The notes beneath the pieces were generated by a model. That model ran no database searches. It was not told the origin of the DNA and saw only the letters and a program-made list of their open reading frames with translations. From Nitrospinaceae bacterium (GTDB taxonomy: Bacteria > Nitrospinota_A > UBA7883 > JAJDBK01): a DNA stretch of 64,000 nt. Position numbers and translations under genes: made by a program. Shown here piece after piece: positions 37,773 through 46,680 of this stretch (the first letter of the stretch is position 1; each line of letters starts with the position of its first letter). The stretch covers positions 53,002-117,001 of the forward strand of contig JAJDBK010000056.1 in the NCBI GenBank assembly GCA_029261405.1, given 5' to 3'.

Positions 37773-38758
37773 ATAGGGATCGGTTTCTCACATTGCTGAA
37801 GATAGCGGTAGCTGTCGCATTATTGCTATTTCTCACCATGAGCGGCAGGCTCGATTTCCAAAGAATATCCGAGCTTGCCGATATAAGCTTCATCCCTTAT
37901 CTGATTGCTATTATCGCCCTGTTGCTTACCGCGCACTCGCTTATGGCGCTCAGGCAAAGGATGCTACTCGAACGGCTCGATAAATCGATTTCCTGGAGAA
38001 GGTCTTTGTCGATTGTGATGACCGGAGTATTTTTCAACAACACGCTTCCGGGATGGAGCGGAGGCGATCTTATCAGAGTCTATTATCTAAGGAAAGAGAC
38101 AAAGCTCTCGGCGTTCGAGCTTGCCGGAGCTTTACTTATCGACCGAATGCTCGGTCTTTGCGGACTTGCCTTTATCGCCATACTCAGCGCCATAACCCTG
38201 GGATTCCTGGGCTTGATAAAGGCCGATTTCGGTCTGAGCGTAGAAAAATGGGCCATCGTGTTGCTAACCCTCGGCTTTCCGATATTGGTGACAGGATTGA
38301 TTCTGGTTTTTCGTTTTGACAAAGTCAGTGAATTCGCCATAAGCTTTCTGGAAAAACATACTCCATGGGACAATGCCCATAAATTCGCAGTGGCTTTGCA
38401 ACTCTATTCAAGACGCAGACGGTTGTTATTGAAGGCGTTGATTATCAGTATTTTTATGCATGCAAGCGCAATACTTGGCCTTGCGATATTGACATATTAT
38501 CTTTTCGATATCGAGTCGGCCAGGTCCGCTCTCTTTCTTTCACCTATAGTGTTTATCGCATCAGTGATTCCGGTTACTCCCGGCAATATCGGCTGGACAG
38601 AGGTGGTTGCGGAAGGTGTGCTGGCCTTGTTCAGCCAGCAGGGTGGCGCCACCATTTTCGCAAGCTGGCGCATAATAGTAATCCTGTTCTCGATGGGAGG
38701 TCTTTATTGTTACCTTAAGGCCGGTGGTCCGATCAAGGACTCAAAAAGTGTTTCCTGA
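37769..38758 (+). CDS. YbhN/AglD-type flippase-like membrane protein (LPTM, UPF0104)
   Basis: 329 residues with about eight hydrophobic segments. Family motifs are visible: SIVMTGVFFNNTLPGWSGGD and LPG-like turns, DRMLGLCGL, and IPVTPGNIGWTEVVAEGVL near the C-terminus. Members are linked to lysyl-phosphatidylglycerol flipping (MprF N-domain) and lipid-linked sugar handling (AglD, HpnL-like). Here it may move a polyprenyl-linked intermediate; this is inference. The ATG overlaps the preceding stop. Confidence 0.85.
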   Translation: MNRDRFLTLLKIAVAVALLLFLTMSGRLDFQRISELADISFIPYLIAIIALLLTAHSLMALRQRMLLERLDKSISWRRSLSIVMTGVFFNNTLPGWSGGDLIRVYYLRKETKLSAFELAGALLIDRMLGLCGLAFIAILSAITLGFLGLIKADFGLSVEKWAIVLLTLGFPILVTGLILVFRFDKVSEFAISFLEKHTPWDNAHKFAVALQLYSRRRRLLLKALIISIFMHASAILGLAILTYYLFDIESARSALFLSPIVFIASVIPVTPGNIGWTEVVAEGVLALFSQQGGATIFASWRIIVILFSMGGLYCYLKAGGPIKDSKSVS

Positions 38759-38768
38759 TACGATAAAA

Positions 38769-40259
38769 ATGAAAATTCTGTTTGTAAACTCCGACATTTT
38801 CCTCACTGAACCTGTAGGACTGCTTTATTTATCCGCCGTTCTCAAACGTAACCACTACGACACATCACTGACTGCGCTGAGGAAAGAGTCCTTCAGGGAA
38901 AAACTAGACACCTATAATCCGGACGTGATCGCATATAGCGCCATGTCACCTGAAGCCAGGCTTTTTATAAACGCGGATGCAATAGCAAAAAAGTGGATAG
39001 CCGACTCGAACAAAAGGGTTTTGCGAATCATGGGGGGGCCGCACCCCACATATTTCCCCGAAGTGTTGGAGGAAATGGGACTGGATGCCATCGGAATCGG
39101 AGAGTGCGACACCGCCATCCTCGAGATGGTAAGACGCTTTGAAGCTGATGAAAGTCTCGACGGAATACCGAACGTCGTCACGCCGACCCACCCGTACGGA
39201 GATGTTGAAAAAGAACTGATACACGGGCTGGACGAACTTCCCTTTATCGACAGGGATATATATTACAACGCTATGCCCCTGTACCGCCATCTGGGTCTTA
39301 AAGGCTTCATGACAGGCCGGGGTTGCCCCTATAATTGCTCCTACTGCCAGAACCATGCGTTCAAGGCGATGTTCAAGAAGAGCGGACGGTTGCTACGCAG
39401 GCGCACCGTTGGTAACGTTATCGCGGAGATGAAACACGTTATCGAAAACTACCCGCCGGTGAAGCTTATAAAAATCTCTGACGACACGTTCGCCCATAAG
39501 GTGGACGACTGGCTCGTAGAATTCCTCGACGAGTATAAAAAAGAGATCGGCGTTCCTTTCTACTGCCTGATGCGCTCCAACACATTGTCGGAGAATATGG
39601 CCAGACGGCTTAAGGAGGCCGGGTGTATATCTATCTGTATGGCTGTGGAGTCGGGCAATGAAAAGATCAGAAACGATATACTGAAACGCGGCCTCACTGA
39701 CGAACAGGTAATCAATTCGTTCGCTTATGCGCGAAAGTACGGAATGAAAACCTACGGCAACACACTACTGGCCATACCTGGAACCACATTTGAAGACGAC
39801 TTCAATTCGTTCCTCTTTACCCGCAAGCTGAAGATGACGGCGCCTTCATTCGGCATATTCAATCCGTACAAGAAGACGGAGCTTACAGATTTTGCCGAAA
39901 AAATGGGATTGCTCGACGACAAATTCGACTCGTCCCACCAGTTCGGCCATCTATCCGCATTGAACAGCTACACAGATAAAGAAAAGATAATGCAACTAAG
40001 GCTCGCATATCTCGCACCACTTTTTTGCGCTCTGCCTGCGATCTTTATTCCGCTGTTGAGGCTATTTTTACAGCTTCCGCTGACGATGCTCTACAAGTTT
40101 GTCGGCACGACGTATATGGTATTAAAGACCGGTCTGTTCGTATTTCCAGGTATCTATCCTATGAACCCGGTTGTTATATCCCACCTTTTCGTTCAGAGTC
40201 TTCGGTTTTTTATTCCGTCCAAATCGTTTAACGAACTTGAGGAAGAACCACAGGCATAA
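38769..40259 (+). CDS. B12-binding-domain radical SAM protein with membrane-associated C-terminus
   Basis: 496 residues from the ATG at 38769. The N-terminal 150 residues look like a cobalamin-binding Rossmann domain (ILFVNSD, MGGPHPTYFPE, GIGECDTAI), although the His of the DxHxxG motif is not obvious. The radical-SAM site CPYNCSYC gives Cys186, Cys190 and Cys193. The C-terminal 120 residues are hydrophobic. Relatives perform methylations or ring rearrangements, for example HpnP-type C-methylation. Last gene of the block with the flippase-like gene; it may act on a lipid or lipid-linked sugar. Confidence 0.83.
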   Translation: MKILFVNSDIFLTEPVGLLYLSAVLKRNHYDTSLTALRKESFREKLDTYNPDVIAYSAMSPEARLFINADAIAKKWIADSNKRVLRIMGGPHPTYFPEVLEEMGLDAIGIGECDTAILEMVRRFEADESLDGIPNVVTPTHPYGDVEKELIHGLDELPFIDRDIYYNAMPLYRHLGLKGFMTGRGCPYNCSYCQNHAFKAMFKKSGRLLRRRTVGNVIAEMKHVIENYPPVKLIKISDDTFAHKVDDWLVEFLDEYKKEIGVPFYCLMRSNTLSENMARRLKEAGCISICMAVESGNEKIRNDILKRGLTDEQVINSFAYARKYGMKTYGNTLLAIPGTTFEDDFNSFLFTRKLKMTAPSFGIFNPYKKTELTDFAEKMGLLDDKFDSSHQFGHLSALNSYTDKEKIMQLRLAYLAPLFCALPAIFIPLLRLFLQLPLTMLYKFVGTTYMVLKTGLFVFPGIYPMNPVVISHLFVQSLRFFIPSKSFNELEEEPQA

Positions 40260-40268
40260 CGCTTCATC

Positions 40269-41120
40269 CTATTCAGAATCAAGCCTGCATATTTTCCCTC
40301 TGTTTCGGAACAGGGATTTATCCAGCGCCACCCATTTAAACCAGAGTGTGACAAGATCGTATATATGGGCCACTATCGCATTGAACCGGGTACCTTTCGC
40401 CACACCTTTTGATCTGGGGATAAAACTTACCGGAACCTCCCTGATGCTCTTGCCGCTCCAGTACGATTTTATAAGCGCTTCTGGATTGAAAAATGAGGTC
40501 ACACTATCAAACTTGATCGACTGGACCCATTTGGTAGGGTAGATGGTGATGTTCTGAAAATCTGATATCGGCGTCCTGAACATCAGCCTGATCAATATGT
40601 AGTTAACCACCGACACCACCGCTTTGAATATGGTATCCGACCGTTTTGTTATATGTTCGATGCCGAACAGATGTATCACAGCCTTGATCGGTCTTGCGAT
40701 CCTGCTCTTCACATGCACCGGCCTTCTGCGTACACCCTGAACGATATCGTATTCTTTCAGGTACTCAAGGTTTCTGCGAAGGCCACTTATATCGTAGCTC
40801 CAATCGACGGTCTGCCAGAACAGGTATTCTTTGGTAGCAAGTTTTATGGCCCGGATCCCGGAGAGGCCCACGTTTAAATTCTTCTCGTTCCTGTATATCC
40901 TGAGCCTCGGATTGATCTTCTGGAACCGGGTGGCTATCGCGTTGGTTTCATCTGTACTTCCATCGTCAACCAGCACGATCTCGTAATCGTCGCTGACGGA
41001 GTCCATCAGCGTTGTCGCCCGCTCCAGATATTCGAGTATCAACTCCTCTTCGTTGTACGCCCAGCAAACCATTGAGACGGAGCGCTCGAATTTCCCTGTC
41101 GGTATATCCGCATGGTTCAT
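40269..41120 (-). CDS. Family 2 glycosyltransferase
   Basis: 283 residues. GT-A motifs: VSMVCWAYNEEELI, VLVDDGSTDETNAI, and YRNEKNLNVGLSGIRAIK. A central hydrophobic stretch is seen near 165-185. It is the last gene of a six-gene leftward block; its ATG directly follows the ATP-grasp stop (TAAATG). Only nine bases separate its stop from the convergent radical-SAM gene. Confidence 0.87.
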   Translation of the reverse strand: MNHADIPTGKFERSVSMVCWAYNEEELILEYLERATTLMDSVSDDYEIVLVDDGSTDETNAIATRFQKINPRLRIYRNEKNLNVGLSGIRAIKLATKEYLFWQTVDWSYDISGLRRNLEYLKEYDIVQGVRRRPVHVKSRIARPIKAVIHLFGIEHITKRSDTIFKAVVSVVNYILIRLMFRTPISDFQNITIYPTKWVQSIKFDSVTSFFNPEALIKSYWSGKSIREVPVSFIPRSKGVAKGTRFNAIVAHIYDLVTLWFKWVALDKSLFRNRGKICRLDSE

Positions 41121-42200
41121 TTATTTTGATGCGCCTTCGTTGCCGGATCTGATGATGTGCTGAGAGCCGTTGTGTGCGGTCTCCTTTTTTTGTATCGATT
41201 TAAACGTGGCGCCCGGCAGAATGATCTCATTCCAATATCGCAATACAACCGCGTCCGTAAGCAGGGGTCGCTCCCGCTCTATTCCAAGCCGAAACAATTC
41301 AAACACGATCTCCGGCTCGTTTAATCCATAAATATATCTGATACCGCTTGTGCCGGAAAAACGCGGGTTGATCTCGAATATCACCGGTTCACCATTATCG
41401 AGGCGAAACTGGAAATTACATACCCCTGCAACTCCAAGCGTTTCGGCGAACTTTATTATCACTTTATCCATCGCTTCATCGCGCACAAGTTCGGTGCGGT
41501 AAGTTGTCCCCTGTGTCAACTGGCGTCGAAGATTGATAACGGCGCGGGTTTTGCCATCCGGGCCGACAATCACACCGGAGGTGAACTCAGAGCTGTCATC
41601 GGGCAGATATCTTTGCGCGACAAGATCCGGAACGACCCTGTTCAACGCCTCTATCTTCTCAAGCGAGTCTACGATAAATACGTTTTTCGCCGTGAATCCA
41701 TCTCTCGGTTTTAACAGGATCGGGAATCCGTACTTTCCGATTATCCTGGCCACCGCAACCGAATCGTCAGCCATGGCCGACATCGGGTAGGGAAATCCGT
41801 TCTCCCTTAAAAAATTGGCGGTCTTAAGCTTGTCCGAGCCGATATCAATCACCGCCACAGGATTCACAAAGACACAAAGGTCGAATTTATTTTCGATCCT
41901 CGATCTGTTCTGGCTGAAATAGAGAAGTTCCGTTGGCGAGCAGACATATATCGCTGTGGGTTTTTCTTTTTCCAGAATGCTAAAGAGGGTTTTTTCAAAC
42001 CCGGAGGAGGCTGTACGGGGAACCGTGTGGTGACTGTCGCATAACGAAAATCCAGCTGACATCGGTTCCATATCGATACCAACAATACGATAGTTGAGTT
42101 TTCCGGCCCTCAGCGACTTGATAACACCCTGCCCGACATTGCCGCCGACACCCGTGACCAATACCGGGTGGGCGCTCCCGTCACGCAACGTTGTCTTCAT
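41121..42200 (-). CDS. ATP-grasp ligase (carbamoyl-phosphate-synthase-like)
   Basis: 359 residues from the ATG at 42200, which lies inside the asnB gene (20-base overlap); a TTG 18 bases upstream is the alternative. VLVTGVGGNVGQGVIKSL is an N-terminal Rossmann-like domain; GFPILLKPRDGFTAKNV and VIFEINPRFSGTSG are ATP-grasp lysine and metal-binding segments. The family links a carboxylate to an amine using ATP. With AsnB and an acetyltransferase next door it may place an amino acid or amide on a uronic acid; that is inference. Confidence 0.85.
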   Translation of the reverse strand: MKTTLRDGSAHPVLVTGVGGNVGQGVIKSLRAGKLNYRIVGIDMEPMSAGFSLCDSHHTVPRTASSGFEKTLFSILEKEKPTAIYVCSPTELLYFSQNRSRIENKFDLCVFVNPVAVIDIGSDKLKTANFLRENGFPYPMSAMADDSVAVARIIGKYGFPILLKPRDGFTAKNVFIVDSLEKIEALNRVVPDLVAQRYLPDDSSEFTSGVIVGPDGKTRAVINLRRQLTQGTTYRTELVRDEAMDKVIIKFAETLGVAGVCNFQFRLDNGEPVIFEINPRFSGTSGIRYIYGLNEPEIVFELFRLGIERERPLLTDAVVLRYWNEIILPGATFKSIQKKETAHNGSQHIIRSGNEGASK

Positions 42201-44025
42201 ACCAGATCTGAAAAACAATCAGGGACCAGACCTTGAATGTAAGGGTATCGTCTCCCGCCATAAACTTTTGCGATAAGGAAGAGACATGGTCATGATCTAT
42301 CAAGCCATGGATTGCAAGCCGCTCTTTGCACAACACGCTCTTCATGGTATCTGCCATGCCAACTCTGAGCCACTGGTTTTTCGGCAAAACAAACCCTTCT
42401 TTCGGTCTTTCGAGGATATCTTTCGGCAGGTATCTTGCCGCGACTTTTCTCAGAATGTATTTGAGCGTGTTGTTTCTGATCTTCAACGAACCGGGGATGG
42501 AGCAGGCAAGCTCCGCTATCCGGTAATCGAGAAACGGTGTGCGCACCTCAAGTGAATTGGCCATTGATAGCATATCGTTGAAGTGAAGCACTTCGTTTGG
42601 TAGCAGGCTTTTTATGTCAAGATAGAGGGTTTTGTTAAGTTCGTCTATATGATCCGGTGTTTCGTCATATATCCCTTTTACAAACTTTGATGTGGCGTAC
42701 CCGCCCATCAACGCTCGGCCTTTATCGGAAAAAATCTGACTTTTTTCATGCTCCATGAATGCGGCGTAAGCAAGCCTCGCCTCCCACGGTTCGTAACGGG
42801 CCAGCTTTTGCACAAACTCTTCCCGCCCTTTGAAAAACGAATAATCGATTTCGGCAAGCGACCTGCCTTCCTGCAATGCTTTCCTTGTAGCCGATATCGG
42901 CCCTACCAGCCGGTGATGCCCGTATGATGCGAACAGATCATCGGCGCCATCACCCGACAGCGCCACCGAGACATGTTGTTTCATAAACCGTGAAAGCCAG
43001 AATGAAGCGATTACACCGGCGAACGGTTGATCCATATGACTGACAATGGAAGGAAGTTCTTTTTCAAGTTCGCTCCAGTCCATCACATATTCATGATGTT
43101 CGGTTCCGTATTGCCTGGCCACCTTTCGCGCATAATAGCCGTCCTGTTTAAACTTTGGAGTATCGGTATATGTAAGGCAGAACGTTTTCACAGGTTTCGG
43201 GGAAAACTCGCTCATGATGGCCACCACCAAGGATGAATCTATCCCGCCGGAAAGGTATGCGCCGTAATCGACATCAGACCGTAGCCTCAACCGGACCGAG
43301 TCGCGCAAGATATCGTCCAGGGTTTCAACGAGCCGGTCTTCGTCAGCATCGCAATATTCCGGTTCCATTGAGAGGTGATACCAGCGTTCAATTCTTATCG
43401 TTCCCCCTTGCCAAACCAGCCGGTATCCGGGCGGAAGGGAGCGGATGTTTTTATATATGGTGAACGGTGAGGGTATGTTCCGTAATGCGAAGTAGTGGGA
43501 AAGAGCCTCGTAATCAAGCTGTCGGCTGACTTTGGGATGTTTCAGCGCCGCTTTTATCTCCGACCCGAATATCAGCTCCCCGTCTATAAACGCATAATAG
43601 AGCGGTTTTACACCGTATCGGTCTCTTAGCAGTGTCAGTTTCTTTTCAAGGTCATCCCAGATGGCGATTCCGAACATTCCGTTGAGTTTGTGCGGGGCTT
43701 GGTCGCCATACTCTTCGTATGCGTGGATTATTGTTTCAGTGTCGCTTCTGGTTGTAAACCTGTGCCCGAGAGCCTCCAGCGTTTTTCGTAGTTCTATATA
43801 GTTGAATATCTCACCGTTACAGACAACCCACCGTTTGCCCGATTCGTCGCTGATCGGCTGATGTCCTGTATCAGGATCTATGATTGAAAGGCGGGTCATT
43901 CCCATATGCATGGTTCCGTCAGAGTACTCCCCCCTGTCGTCCGGACCTCGATGCGCGATGCTCTCCATCATCTCGCCAGTCAGGCCATCCCTTTTCTCGC
44001 CAGTGTAACCACAAATTCCGCACAT
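42181..44025 (-). CDS. asnB: Glutamine-dependent asparagine-synthetase-like amidotransferase
   Basis: 614 residues. MCGICGYTGE starts with the N-terminal nucleophile Cys2, followed by the class II glutaminase domain. YLSGGIDSSLV is the PP-loop of the ATP-dependent synthetase domain. In O-antigen loci such enzymes (WbpS-like) amidate sugar carboxylates rather than make asparagine. It lies 4 bases after the acetyltransferase gene and overlaps the ATP-grasp gene by 20 bases, a strong sign of joint function. Confidence 0.93.
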   Translation of the reverse strand: MCGICGYTGEKRDGLTGEMMESIAHRGPDDRGEYSDGTMHMGMTRLSIIDPDTGHQPISDESGKRWVVCNGEIFNYIELRKTLEALGHRFTTRSDTETIIHAYEEYGDQAPHKLNGMFGIAIWDDLEKKLTLLRDRYGVKPLYYAFIDGELIFGSEIKAALKHPKVSRQLDYEALSHYFALRNIPSPFTIYKNIRSLPPGYRLVWQGGTIRIERWYHLSMEPEYCDADEDRLVETLDDILRDSVRLRLRSDVDYGAYLSGGIDSSLVVAIMSEFSPKPVKTFCLTYTDTPKFKQDGYYARKVARQYGTEHHEYVMDWSELEKELPSIVSHMDQPFAGVIASFWLSRFMKQHVSVALSGDGADDLFASYGHHRLVGPISATRKALQEGRSLAEIDYSFFKGREEFVQKLARYEPWEARLAYAAFMEHEKSQIFSDKGRALMGGYATSKFVKGIYDETPDHIDELNKTLYLDIKSLLPNEVLHFNDMLSMANSLEVRTPFLDYRIAELACSIPGSLKIRNNTLKYILRKVAARYLPKDILERPKEGFVLPKNQWLRVGMADTMKSVLCKERLAIHGLIDHDHVSSLSQKFMAGDDTLTFKVWSLIVFQIWYEDNVA

Positions 44026-44029
44026 AAAT

Positions 44030-44632
44030 TTACGCCGACTTCACGTTCGGGTCACCCGGATTAAATTCCGATATTATTTTAGAGCCTTTGTCCGGGACAA
44101 TGGTGGCTGGCGACCCGGTTGCAAGAGCGCCGTCAGGCATATTATCTCTCACCGCCGATCCTGCACTGATAACACATCTGTTACCAATCGATACTCCACC
44201 TATCACCATCGAGTTTGCGAAGAGATAACATCCATCCCCTATCGCTGGAAATGACTGTATTTCATCCGGTCGCCAGCTTTTCACAACAAGACTGACCCCC
44301 TGAAATATGGTGGCGTTCTTGCCGATAAGCGCGCCTCTGCCGATAACAACCCCCACAGGGTGGGCGATAAACAGTCCCGGACCGATCTTCGCGTTGAACT
44401 CTATCTCCGCTCCTGTAAACGCAATGTTAAGCCGCGTCAGGAACCAGGCCGGGTAGATCCGGCCTTTTGTATAAAGCCAATGGCTTAACCTGTACAAAAG
44501 CACAGCCTGAAAGCCCGCTTTAAAAATGAGGCTCTCCAGAAAAACCTTTGTTTTTGAATATGGCAGGTCTCTTAGCTCGAAGGTCTGAGTAAACCTGCCA
44601 AAATCGCTTTTAACAAGGCCAGTCAGGCCCAC
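44030..44632 (-). CDS. Serine-acetyltransferase-like hexapeptide acyltransferase
   Basis: 200 residues with a GTG start inside the preceding gene (10-base overlap). The left-handed beta-helix part contains IAHPVGVVIGRGALIGKNAT and NRCVISAGSAV, like CysE; the N-terminal helical part is shorter. In this locus it more likely acetylates a sugar amine or hydroxyl than serine. It could supply the N-acetylation missing from the nonulosonate route, but sits in another block. Confidence 0.83.
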   Translation of the reverse strand: MGLTGLVKSDFGRFTQTFELRDLPYSKTKVFLESLIFKAGFQAVLLYRLSHWLYTKGRIYPAWFLTRLNIAFTGAEIEFNAKIGPGLFIAHPVGVVIGRGALIGKNATIFQGVSLVVKSWRPDEIQSFPAIGDGCYLFANSMVIGGVSIGNRCVISAGSAVRDNMPDGALATGSPATIVPDKGSKIISEFNPGDPNVKSA

Positions 44633-45510
44633 TTTGAAGCTTCCACCCTTTTTGTCTCTTCTTTCAACGCCTTCAAACCTCGCTCAATATCGTATTCCGG
44701 CTCAAAACCCAATCTGGCTCTTGACAGGGTAATGTCGTACCCATGGCTCTCGCCATCCGGAGCGTCCTTCTTATACACAATATTCGCCTTCCCGTCTGTA
44801 AACAGGTCGCTCACGGCTCTCGCAAGCTCGCTCATGGTGACAGGTCTCCCGCAACCGATATTATAAGATCCTCTGGCGCAACTTTTGATGGCGGAGATAA
44901 TAGCCGTTGACGCGTCTTCGCAATAGATAAAATCCTGCGTCCGGTTCCCGCTCCCGCAAACCGTGATCTCCCCCTTGTTCAGAGCCGAGTCTATCATCAT
45001 GGGCAGAACAGTGGTCCGGCTCTGCCCAACGCCATAGATGGAACTGTATCTAAGAGAGGTTACGGTTGTTCCTGGCGATATCGAATGCAACAGATGTTCA
45101 CCCGCAAGCTTTGCCGAAGCGTAACAATCGGAAGGAGAGTAGACCGATATCGACGAGGCGTATACAATCTGCCTGAGGGCAGGCCAGCGGGATGACAATG
45201 CGATCAGGTTGACTATCGGCGCAAGATTATCCTCCAGAAGGCCGAGCCGGTTTTGCTCTTTAGCTCGCCACGGAATCACAGCGGCAAGATGGACGACGTG
45301 GGTTACGGTGGCGCCAAAAGAACGCCAGAAATCAATTCCCTTGAGGTCACCTTCCACGCGCTCTACATTTGAGGCTGATGCAAGGGAACTTTTTCGGTTT
45401 CGTGTAACCGCGATAATCCTGGAGTCCGGCCTGGTTTGGGCAAGTTTATTAACGAGCGACCTACCCACAAGCCCACCTGCGCCTGTAACAAGGATTACAT
45501 TATCTGGCAT
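44623..45510 (-). CDS. NAD-dependent sugar epimerase/dehydratase (extended SDR)
   Basis: 295 residues. VILVTGAGGLVGRSLV binds NAD(P); YASSISVYS and CYASAKLAGE carry the Ser and the Tyr-Ala-Ser-Ala-Lys active site. It resembles GalE/WbpK-type enzymes; the substrate is not readable. It follows the radical-SAM gene by 31 bases and overlaps the acetyltransferase gene by 10 bases. Confidence 0.85.
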   Translation of the reverse strand: MPDNVILVTGAGGLVGRSLVNKLAQTRPDSRIIAVTRNRKSSLASASNVERVEGDLKGIDFWRSFGATVTHVVHLAAVIPWRAKEQNRLGLLEDNLAPIVNLIALSSRWPALRQIVYASSISVYSPSDCYASAKLAGEHLLHSISPGTTVTSLRYSSIYGVGQSRTTVLPMMIDSALNKGEITVCGSGNRTQDFIYCEDASTAIISAIKSCARGSYNIGCGRPVTMSELARAVSDLFTDGKANIVYKKDAPDGESHGYDITLSRARLGFEPEYDIERGLKALKEETKRVEASKWA

Positions 45511-45541
45511 ATGGATTGTGTTGAAGAGTCAGATGAAGCCC

Positions 45542-46459
45542 TCAATAGAACTCGGCATAGGTTGATTGCCAGTCCCGGCAATCTGCGCACATCTGCGGTA
45601 ATTCGGCAAACCTTTTTTCGTTGTGCATTTTCTGGTACTCCCCCAGTTTACCGTTCCAGACCTCTTTCATTGTCTTTTCCTTGATGTTGCCACAAGGAAC
45701 CCGGCAATGTATATCGACGGAACAGAGCGTCACCTCACCATCAGCGCAGATGTTCATCGCTTTCATCAACCAGTAGCACGGTTTTCTATTGGCGGGATCG
45801 TTCTCTTTCAGGTTTTTGGCTTCAACCAGTCCGGCCCAGCTGACTTTCGGGCGGATCTTCACTCCAACCCCTTCGCCCACCCAATAATCGCGAAACTCAC
45901 CCACCTGATCATCGTTGTGTTCGCTCACCACAAACTGTACGAAAAGCTTCTGGTCTCCGTTTCCGTATTTTGCCAGCAAGTCCCGATAGGCCAGCACATT
46001 TTGCCTGACCCGTTCAAAATCACCGCCAACCCTGATTTTGTCGTAGGTCTCTTTACGGGCGGCGTCTATCCCCACATATATTGCGTCCAGCCCGGCCTTG
46101 ATATATTGCTCCGATTTATCAGGGTCCATCAGTACGCCGTTTGTGTTTAGCACTACGTCTGTAAGCCCCTGATCCTTGGCATACTTGATCCGCTTGTCCA
46201 TATCTTTTAGAAGGAATGGGTCTCCGAAAAATATCTGCCATATTCTGGCGTGCGGATTTTCCACCGCTATTTCGTCAATTATTTTGTGGTAAAGGCCGAT
46301 ATCCATCCGTTCCACGGGACGGTATTGTTTCATATTCGGATGGTCGCACATGCTGCATTGCAGGTTGCATGCATTCAGGTTGTCCAGGAGAATAACTTCG
46401 GGGAATCCTTGGGAGGCTTCAGTCCTGGTCACCTTTTTCACATCGCTAAGGTAACTCAT
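45542..46459 (-). CDS. Radical SAM/SPASM protein
   Basis: 305 residues. CNLQCSMC gives Cys31, Cys35 and Cys38. The C-terminal SPASM-like set contains Cys in TLCSVDIHC and the closing MCADCRDWQ. The ending CxxCxDWQ is shared with the divergently transcribed protein at 46681 (CNGCQDWQ), so the two are probably related. First gene of a leftward six-gene block. Reaction unknown. Confidence 0.85.
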   Translation of the reverse strand: MSYLSDVKKVTRTEASQGFPEVILLDNLNACNLQCSMCDHPNMKQYRPVERMDIGLYHKIIDEIAVENPHARIWQIFFGDPFLLKDMDKRIKYAKDQGLTDVVLNTNGVLMDPDKSEQYIKAGLDAIYVGIDAARKETYDKIRVGGDFERVRQNVLAYRDLLAKYGNGDQKLFVQFVVSEHNDDQVGEFRDYWVGEGVGVKIRPKVSWAGLVEAKNLKENDPANRKPCYWLMKAMNICADGEVTLCSVDIHCRVPCGNIKEKTMKEVWNGKLGEYQKMHNEKRFAELPQMCADCRDWQSTYAEFY

Positions 46460-46504
46460 ATTAGGCTTTCAATTGCATGTTCGCATAGTTTGATACAGGT
46501 CTGG

Positions 46505-46510
46505 ATTATA
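46505..46510 (-). promoter_or_regulatory. Minus-strand TATAAT before the 46459 block
   Basis: TATAAT reads on the minus strand 46 bases before the ATG at 46459. No good -35 was found at the right spacing, so it remains tentative. Confidence 0.3.
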
Positions 46511-46578
46511 ACGCAAAATAGCGCACACTGCCCGCACCCGGAGAGGCTTACAACAAATAAACCTTATTATTCAGGCAG

Positions 46579-46606
46579 TTGCCTCCATTTCCCAGGCGAA
46601 TATAAT
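46579..46606 (+). promoter_or_regulatory. Candidate sigma-70 promoter for the 46681 block
   Basis: TTGCCT (46579-46584) and TATAAT (46601-46606) are 16 bases apart, 75 bases before the ATG at 46681. A second TATAAT occurs at 46635-46640 without a clear -35. The 221-base gap separates two divergent radical-SAM genes. Confidence 0.45.
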
Positions 46607-46680
46607 TCCTTCCCATGATCTATTTAATTTCATTTATAATGACGAATTGCACATAAAGCTTGGACAATACAGGAAATTAA

